Shown here one piece after another: positions 7,175-11,429 of a stretch of DNA of 11,429 bases. A program made the position numbers and the translations under genes. Numbering within the stretch: position 1 is the stretch's first letter; the number at the start of each line of letters is the position of its first letter. Below the pieces are notes generated by a model. The model did not search any database, had not been told where the DNA came from, and saw nothing but the letters and a program-made list of their open reading frames with translations. The DNA comes from Phycisphaerales bacterium UBA1910 (GTDB taxonomy: Bacteria; Planctomycetota; Phycisphaerae; Phycisphaerales; UBA1924): the NCBI GenBank assembly GCA_002337545.1, contig DDGE01000054.1:26062-37490 (forward strand), given 5' to 3'.

Positions 7175-7200
7175 GGTCTCCCCATCTCTGGGTAGAGACC
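7175..7200. repeat. Ten-pair hairpin with two-base bulge
   Basis: GGTCTC (7175-7180) pairs with GAGACC (7195-7200). Directly inside, CCCA (7181-7184) pairs with TGGG (7189-7192) around the loop TCTC, with TA (7193-7194) as a bulge. Ten pairs in 26 bases is hard to dismiss as chance. It lies about 225 bases before the FG-GAP gene. Its role as RNA structure or protein site is unknown. Confidence 0.5.
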
Positions 7201-7205
7201 CGCGC

Positions 7206-7271
7206 CGAGCCGGATTCCCGGCGATGAAGCGCCGTGCAACGCCCAGTATCCCCATTGTGTTGACCGGCTCG
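7206..7271. repeat. Eight-base inverted repeat enclosing an inner hairpin
   Basis: CGAGCCGG (7206-7213) is perfectly complementary to CCGGCTCG (7264-7271). Inside lies CGGCG (7219-7223) with CGCCG (7230-7234) around a 6-base loop. Together they could form a stem that encloses a second stem. In GC-rich DNA such matches are less rare, so confidence is moderate. Confidence 0.35.
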
Positions 7272-7305
7272 CGCCCCGTGAATCGCGGCAGGCCCGAGCA
7301 TCGGC

Positions 7306-7332
7306 CATCCAATGACTCGTGTGGGTTGGATG
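7306..7332. repeat. Seven-base perfect inverted repeat
   Basis: CATCCAA (7306-7312) pairs with TTGGATG (7326-7332) across a 13-base loop. It lies about 95 bases before the FG-GAP protein start and has no T-tract. It could be an operator or part of a structured leader. Confidence 0.4.
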
Positions 7333-7390
7333 CGAGCACAAGTTGATGTGTTGTTCTGCGCCCAAGCACACGCCGTGTGCGTTGTTTGCG

Positions 7391-7419
7391 TGGACCACCA
7401 ATGTTTCGTGTGGGGTCCA
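7391..7419 (+). promoter_or_regulatory. Hairpin next to the FG-GAP protein start, possibly hiding its ribosome site
   Basis: TGGACC (7391-7396) pairs with GGTCCA (7414-7419), and the stem can extend through AC with GT if GG is bulged. The only G-rich stretch before the ATG at 7425, TGGGGT (7411-7416), falls in the 3' arm. If transcribed, the fold would occupy the place where a ribosome site should be. An in-frame ATG at 7401 lies in the loop. Confidence 0.35.
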
Positions 7420-7424
7420 AAATC

Positions 7425-9221
7425 ATGAAACGCTCCGTTGATACACAACGCGTTCCGCTCGGTCTTATCGTCTGTGCAAGCTTCGGGATACCGATGCTCG
7501 CGTTCGCCTCGCATGCGAACGCCCAATCCCGGCTCGGATTCATCGAAATCACCGAGGAGGCGGGGCTCTCCGATGCCATCCGCGATGTTGCGAACGGATC
7601 GCGCTATTCCTCGATGCAGGGCGGCGGGGTCGTTGGCGATTTCAACAACGACGGCTACCACGACATCTTCGCCCTCGCGGGTGGCGGTCTGGCTGACTAC
7701 CTCTATATCAACAACCAGGACGGGACATTCTCCAACCAAGCCGCCCAATGGGGCGTGGACCTTGCCCACTACTCCTTCGGTGCCAGCGCCGCAGATTTCA
7801 ATAACGACGGCTACCTCGACATCTTCATCACCTCGTACGGCAGCACCAGCTTTGCGCCCAACTCGGGAAAGATGCTTCTTCTCCAGAACAACGGCCCCGA
7901 CGAACACGGCAACTGGTCGTTCACCGATGTCGCGGTTGAGTGCGGGGTCAACAGACTCTTTGGGAACACGCGTGACGGGCTCGGATCGGGCTGGTCCGAC
8001 TACGACCTCGACGGCGATCTGGATCTTATGGTTTGCGGGTATATCGAGGACCGGGCATGCAACCGGCTGTTTCGCAACGACGGCCCCAACGATGAGGGCA
8101 TCCACATCTTCACGGATGTGACCGTGATCGCGGGGCTCGAGCGGACGGGAGTCCCTGGCTTCACGCCACAGTTTGTCGACATGAATAACGACCTGTACCC
8201 GGAGCTGATCCTGATCGCGGATACGGGGAACTCGAAATATTTCCATAATATGGGGGATGGCACCTTCGTTGATATGACCCATATCGTCGGCGGGATCAAC
8301 ACCGCGAATGCGATGGGGATCGACATCGGGGACATCAACAACGACGGACTTCTGGATATGTACATCTCGTCCATCACCTACGACCTGACGGGCGGGCCGG
8401 GGAATGTTCTGCTCATCCAGAATCCGGACGGCACCTACGAGAACACCGCACGCGACAACGGCACATACAACGGGTATTGGGGCTGGGGCGTGCTTATGCA
8501 GGACTTCGATCACGATCGCGATCTTGATCTGGCCGAGACCAATGGGTTCCTTGGGACCTACAACGGTGACCCGGCCGTGCTCTTTGAGAATCTGGGGGAT
8601 GGCACAACCTTTTCTGAGGTGGCCCAGCAATCCGGATTTGTTCATACGGGCCAGGGACGCGGGATGTGCCGCATCGACATCGAGAATGATGGCGATCTCG
8701 ATATTGTCATCTTCGAGAATATCGGGCAGCTCCGGCTCTACGAAAACCTGCTGATTGACGACGCTCCGACGCCCGACGATCGGAACTGGATCCGCGTCCT
8801 GCTTGATACCAGCGAGCGCGACACCCTCGCGCCCCACGGTCTCGGTGCAAGCATCAGCGTCATCACCGGCGAACACACCCGGCTTCTCCCGGTCCATTGC
8901 GGGACCAACCACGCGTGCTCGTCGCCAATCGAATCACACGCCGGGCTTGATGAATCCACGATCATCGACGCGATCCAGGTCCGCTGGAACGATGGGTCTT
9001 TCACAACCCTCACGGGTGTTGATGCGAACCAGATCCTCACGATCAGCGCATCTTCATCGCCTTCGGACTACTTGCCCGATGGCACGCTCGATATCCACGA
9101 TGTCATCGCGTTCCTCGATCAGTACAACTCAAGCAATCTCAGCGCCGATCACAACGGTGATCTGCGTTTGAACTTCTACGATGTCGCCGGGTTTGTCCGC
9201 GACTTCCTCGAAGCACGCTGA
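7425..9221 (+). CDS. Secreted FG-GAP/VCBS repeat protein with ASPIC/UnbV domain and dockerin-like tail
   Basis: A 598-residue exported protein of the CRTAC1-like type. Start MKRSVDTQRV at 7425 gives a good signal peptide: basic N-terminus, a hydrophobic core near residues 10-28, and probable cleavage after ANA (31-33). In-frame starts at 7377 and 7401 would put extra residues ahead of it. Seven Asp/Asn-rich loops follow, of the DFNNDGYLDI kind, at about residues 72, 124, 192, 252, 303, 360 and 418. They fit a seven-bladed propeller with calcium loops. The fourth (DMNNDLYPEL) and sixth (DFDHDRDLDL) lack the usual glycine. Residues 454-538 match the ASPIC/UnbV domain (NWIRVLLDTS, then APHGLGASISVITG). 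The tail holds two dockerin-like motifs, DGTLDIHDVIAFL (552-564) and NGDLRLNFYDVAGFV (577-591), with no Gly-Cys end. A role in binding or adhesion outside the cell is likely, but the partner is unknown. Confidence 0.93.
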   Translation: MKRSVDTQRVPLGLIVCASFGIPMLAFASHANAQSRLGFIEITEEAGLSDAIRDVANGSRYSSMQGGGVVGDFNNDGYHDIFALAGGGLADYLYINNQDGTFSNQAAQWGVDLAHYSFGASAADFNNDGYLDIFITSYGSTSFAPNSGKMLLLQNNGPDEHGNWSFTDVAVECGVNRLFGNTRDGLGSGWSDYDLDGDLDLMVCGYIEDRACNRLFRNDGPNDEGIHIFTDVTVIAGLERTGVPGFTPQFVDMNNDLYPELILIADTGNSKYFHNMGDGTFVDMTHIVGGINTANAMGIDIGDINNDGLLDMYISSITYDLTGGPGNVLLIQNPDGTYENTARDNGTYNGYWGWGVLMQDFDHDRDLDLAETNGFLGTYNGDPAVLFENLGDGTTFSEVAQQSGFVHTGQGRGMCRIDIENDGDLDIVIFENIGQLRLYENLLIDDAPTPDDRNWIRVLLDTSERDTLAPHGLGASISVITGEHTRLLPVHCGTNHACSSPIESHAGLDESTIIDAIQVRWNDGSFTTLTGVDANQILTISASSSPSDYLPDGTLDIHDVIAFLDQYNSSNLSADHNGDLRLNFYDVAGFVRDFLEAR

Positions 9222-9248
9222 TCGTTCGCGCACACTTCGCCCACACAG

Positions 9249-9296
9249 ACCGCGAGGCGTCGCCCCCTCTATTGGGTACGACGCCTGCGGTTTTTT
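9249..9296 (+). terminator. Intrinsic terminator after the FG-GAP protein gene
   Basis: AGGCGTCG (9255-9262) pairs with CGACGCCT (9279-9286), and the stem extends as ACCGC (9249-9253) with GCGGT (9287-9291) past a one-base bulge. TTTTTT follows at 9291-9296. It ends 20 bases before the convergent gene's stop. Read from the minus strand it lacks a T-tract, so it mainly serves the plus-strand gene. Confidence 0.85.
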
Positions 9297-9316
9297 GTAG
9301 GTTTACAGCACGCTGG

Positions 9317-11290
9317 TTAGCCGCCGAAGTCCTCCTTCGGGCATCCCTGCGCGTACAGCTGCAGGAACACGCTGACATCGAAGAAGTTGAACTCGCCGTC
9401 GTACGCGAGATCCGCCTGCCCCGATTGATCCGTAAATGCCGCGAGGAACGCGGAGACATCGAAGAAGTTCAGCTCCCCATACGGCTCGGCATAATCCACG
9501 GCCGTGCATGGGCTCCCCGGCCCACGGGCCAGGGTCGCGCCGACTGTTACCTGCACACCCGGGTTGTTCAGCGCTCCCGATTCCCACACCAACGGTCCCG
9601 ATAGCCCGTCGGGCGTCGTCGGTGGCTCGAGCGGGAGTCGGTACACCGTCATCGCGATCCCATCGAACGAGGCGAACCCGCCGTCGTCGTTGATCTGATT
9701 CGTGATCTGGTTCATCGCGAACTCCGCCGGCTCTCCGGGGTTGAGCGGTGCCGCGTAGATCACATCGATCGCGGTGTCCCCGAACCCATTGGCCGAGCTG
9801 ATCCGCAACAACCCATCCGTTTCAGGAATGCCCTGCGCCGAGATGATCAGGCGTCGGACCACATCCGGGAACCACCCCTTCACGGGTTTCACCACGATCT
9901 GAGCCGTCCAGTTGCTGAACGAGAAACAGATCGCGTCAACATTCCAACCGCAATCGATTACATCCTGATTCACGAACCCGCAGACCTCGCCGGAGATCCC
10001 CGGGCGCGCGACATTCACCGGCGGGACATTCTTCGCGAGCCCCTTGAACAAGGGCACCGAGTCCGGATCCTGCCCGGGCTTATCGAACTCCATCGATTCG
10101 AACGCGTCCTTGATCAGCTGCGCCTTCACATTTGGGTCGGACGACGCCATCCCGCGCACCTGCCCGTCCTTGCGGATCGTCATCGTGTTCCCGTTCGCGT
10201 CGCACATCTTGATCTCGATCGACCAGTTCACGATGCTCGGCACATCCGCGTCGCACACCTCCACCCAGAAAGTCCCGATCGGCGCGCCGCCCCCGCGGTA
10301 CGGTGGGCAGTTCGCGGGTTTCTCCGGCTCATCACTCGGATTGGGGAAGCCCGGAATGTACATCGGGAACGGGTCCAGCGGATCCGTCGACCCGAGCTTG
10401 AGCGCATCGAGCACATCACCCGCACCCAACCGGATCCGACGATCACCCTCATGCAAGAGCGTGTGCCCCCCCGCGAGTCCGCTCAAATAGATATCCCCGC
10501 CGTGGTGGAACGAGGTCAGCGATCGGTTCCGCACATCGCTGCCCGGGACACCTACGCTGGTCTCATCGACCGAGAAGTAGACGAGCGCCGAGTCGCCGGG
10601 GGCATCGAACACCCCGTTGCCATTCACATCCATGCGTCCGAACATCGCAACGCCGTCGAGTTCGTCCGCGGGGATCAACCCCAGATCGTTCGCGCTCGCG
10701 GCACGCCGGAGCGATGCGGGCGCACCGATGACCACCGTCAGCAGATCCGCGCCCGACCACGCGTTCGCAAGAAGCGTCGGCGACCCCTGCTGCAACGAGA
10801 AGTACACCCGCTGACCCGCGGACACCATCGGGTCCGTCATCGCGTCGATGGATTCGACCGGGACGGTGCGTAGCCCGATTCCGGGTTCGTTGTACGCCTG
10901 CACATGCCCCGTCGCGCCCGATTGCAACGCGTAGATGTCCGCAGCATTGAACGGTGCCTGTGCCCACACCGGGAAAGGCATCTGCCCGATCGCGCCGGGC
11001 TCAACGGAGAACAGGAACGGGAACGCGGACACGCCCGATTGGGTGCTGATGACATCGCCGCGATCGAACGCGTCGATGTTGTCACCGAACACGAGCCCCA
11101 TCGACGCGAGATTCGCGGCCAAGGTGTTGCTGCCCGCCCCGTTGCCGGTGAAGACCTCACCCGGGTTCGGGGACGCGTTGACCCCGGTGCCGGGCAAGCC
11201 CGCCGTCCCGAAGTCATGCGAGAAATCAACCTGCGCCTGCGAAACAGATGCGGCGCACGACAGTACCGATGCGATCACGATGCGTGACAT
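9317..11290 (-). CDS. Secreted GC-type dockerin-anchored protein of unknown function
   Basis: A 657-residue exported protein. The ATG at 11290 has a strong Shine-Dalgarno sequence and gives a clean signal peptide, MSRIVIASVLSCAASVSQA, with probable cleavage after Ala19. The frame upstream of this ATG has no such support. The mature part is rich in Gly, Asp and beta-strand pattern. At 221-229 DVNGNGVFD looks like a calcium-binding loop, in a stretch that continues GDSALVYFSVDETSVG. The mature chain has eight cysteines, an even number that suits disulfides outside the cytoplasm. The C-terminus carries two dockerin-like motifs, GELNFFDVSAFLAAF (605-619) and GEFNFFDVSVFLQLY (632-646), then AQGCPKEDFGG. 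That Gly-Cys ending marks the Phycisphaerae GC-type dockerin class, thought to act in sorting or anchoring. I see no enzyme domain in the main body. It converges on the FG-GAP gene with the terminator between them. Confidence 0.92.
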   Translation of the reverse strand: MSRIVIASVLSCAASVSQAQVDFSHDFGTAGLPGTGVNASPNPGEVFTGNGAGSNTLAANLASMGLVFGDNIDAFDRGDVISTQSGVSAFPFLFSVEPGAIGQMPFPVWAQAPFNAADIYALQSGATGHVQAYNEPGIGLRTVPVESIDAMTDPMVSAGQRVYFSLQQGSPTLLANAWSGADLLTVVIGAPASLRRAASANDLGLIPADELDGVAMFGRMDVNGNGVFDAPGDSALVYFSVDETSVGVPGSDVRNRSLTSFHHGGDIYLSGLAGGHTLLHEGDRRIRLGAGDVLDALKLGSTDPLDPFPMYIPGFPNPSDEPEKPANCPPYRGGGAPIGTFWVEVCDADVPSIVNWSIEIKMCDANGNTMTIRKDGQVRGMASSDPNVKAQLIKDAFESMEFDKPGQDPDSVPLFKGLAKNVPPVNVARPGISGEVCGFVNQDVIDCGWNVDAICFSFSNWTAQIVVKPVKGWFPDVVRRLIISAQGIPETDGLLRISSANGFGDTAIDVIYAAPLNPGEPAEFAMNQITNQINDDGGFASFDGIAMTVYRLPLEPPTTPDGLSGPLVWESGALNNPGVQVTVGATLARGPGSPCTAVDYAEPYGELNFFDVSAFLAAFTDQSGQADLAYDGEFNFFDVSVFLQLYAQGCPKEDFGG

Positions 11291-11294
11291 GGTT

Positions 11295-11300
11295 CCCTCC
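11295..11300 (-). promoter_or_regulatory. Strong Shine-Dalgarno sequence for the dockerin-anchored protein
   Basis: GGAGGG on the minus strand lies four bases before the ATG at 11290. It is the only strong ribosome site at a gene start in the window, and it decides the start of this gene in favour of 11290 over the longer open frame. Confidence 0.85.
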
Positions 11301-11304
11301 GTGC

Positions 11305-11373
11305 GTGCAATGAGTTGTAGGGCGCAGTGTACCGCGCACAACGCAGCGCCCAAAGCACGAAAGCAGCTTGCAC
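11305..11373 (-). promoter_or_regulatory. Leader with mutually exclusive hairpins before the dockerin-anchored gene
   Basis: On the minus strand GGGCGC (11351-11346) can pair with GCGCCC (11325-11320). Alternatively GTTGTGCGC (11342-11334) can pair with GCGC (11325-11322) and ACAAC (11318-11314) with a three-base bulge. The two folds share bases and exclude each other. An outer pair, TTGCAC with GTGCAA (11368-11373, 11305-11310), could enclose both. No T-tract follows. A regulated leader is possible but unproven; the sequence is GC-rich and short matches are expected. Confidence 0.25.
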
Positions 11374-11388
11374 AAAAACATTGCGTGA

Positions 11389-11429
11389 TCAGGATTCGAG
11401 ATCATCGAACTTCGGTCGGATCCGCTCGG
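11389..11429 (-). CDS. Possible C-terminal end of the next minus-strand gene
   Basis: Read on the minus strand from the right edge, one frame gives ERIRPKFDDLES and then TGA at 11391-11389. Charged residues ending in a short acidic tail look like a normal protein C-terminus, and the frame would put the gene 98 bases ahead of the dockerin-anchored gene on the same strand. Twelve codons are too few to be sure, and another frame also ends nearby. No function can be given. Confidence 0.3.
   Translation of the reverse strand, partial: ERIRPKFDDLES

Larger units (their letters stand above)
6954..7424. other. Gene-free divergent region rich in inverted repeats
   Basis: I see no credible gene in these 471 bases between the decarboxylase (leftward) and the FG-GAP protein (rightward). 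Inverted repeats are unusually dense. Besides those listed separately they include GTGCT/AGCAC with a 3-base loop (6975-6987), TCTCGAA/TTTGAGA with one G-T pair (7021-7047), GCGTTT/AAACGC (7128-7147), and the 6-base perfect GCACAC/GTGTGC with a 3-base loop (7366-7380). The G-T pair at 7025/7043 is a wobble only if the plus strand is transcribed. I could not match the region to tmRNA, RNase P RNA, SRP RNA, 6S RNA or a riboswitch core I know. Promoters for both genes should lie here, but none is clear. Confidence 0.5.

Noticed and set aside
6954..7424. A known structural RNA (tmRNA, RNase P RNA, SRP RNA, 6S RNA) or a classic riboswitch
   Set aside because: I looked for conserved core sequences of these RNAs by eye and found none. 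A covariance-model search would be needed to exclude remote forms.
7167..8912. A 581-codon open frame on the minus strand opposite the FG-GAP protein gene
   Set aside because: The plus strand has a signal peptide, seven FG-GAP loops, an ASPIC/UnbV domain and a dockerin-like tail. The opposite frame has no recognisable domain and stays open because the Asp-rich repeats contain few codons that read as stops in antisense.
9249..9296. Bidirectional terminator for both convergent genes
   Set aside because: The T-tract is only on the plus-strand side. Read from the minus strand the stem is followed by a C/A-mixed sequence, so only the plus-strand role is supported.

Overview
The window is GC-rich, with six complete protein genes, one large gene cut by the left edge and possibly the tail of another at the right edge. 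The best clue to the organism is the pair of secreted proteins on the right. Both end in duplicated dockerin-like motifs of the 'LNFFDVSAFL' kind, and one finishes in the short Gly-Cys-Pro tail that I know from GC-type dockerin-anchored proteins of Phycisphaerae. I therefore infer a planctomycete of class Phycisphaerae, probably aquatic. Only one start (11290) has a strong Shine-Dalgarno sequence, which also fits planctomycetes.

Layout. Positions 1-3544 are a minus-strand housekeeping cluster in transcription order: a 214-residue protein of unknown function (2900-3544), the 16S rRNA methyltransferase gene rsmD (2051-2812), and a UvrD/PcrA-type helicase (2033 to beyond the left edge). RsmD and the helicase are 17 bases apart. 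Positions 3545-3974 are a gene-free divergent control region. A LuxR-type regulator follows on the plus strand (3975-4862). Its 3' end overlaps, by 26 bases, the 3' end of a convergent lipoprotein gene (4837-5451). That lipoprotein gene is joined by a one-base stop/start overlap to an upstream PLP-dependent aromatic-amino-acid-type decarboxylase (5451-6953).

Positions 6954-7424 are a second gene-free divergent region, rich in inverted repeats. A secreted FG-GAP/ASPIC-UnbV repeat protein with a dockerin-like tail follows (7425-9221), closed by a clear intrinsic terminator (9249-9296). It converges on a second secreted, dockerin-anchored protein on the minus strand (9317-11290). A few codons at 11389-11429 may be the end of the next minus-strand gene.

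How the parts relate. The left cluster is translation and DNA-repair housekeeping. The decarboxylase and lipoprotein form a tight two-gene unit whose joint role is unknown. The two right-hand proteins probably use the same surface-sorting tail. I found no rRNA, tRNA, CRISPR array, insertion sequence or phage gene. The least explained parts are the 6954-7424 region, the acidic insertion in RsmD, the decarboxylase-lipoprotein pair and the dockerin-like tails.
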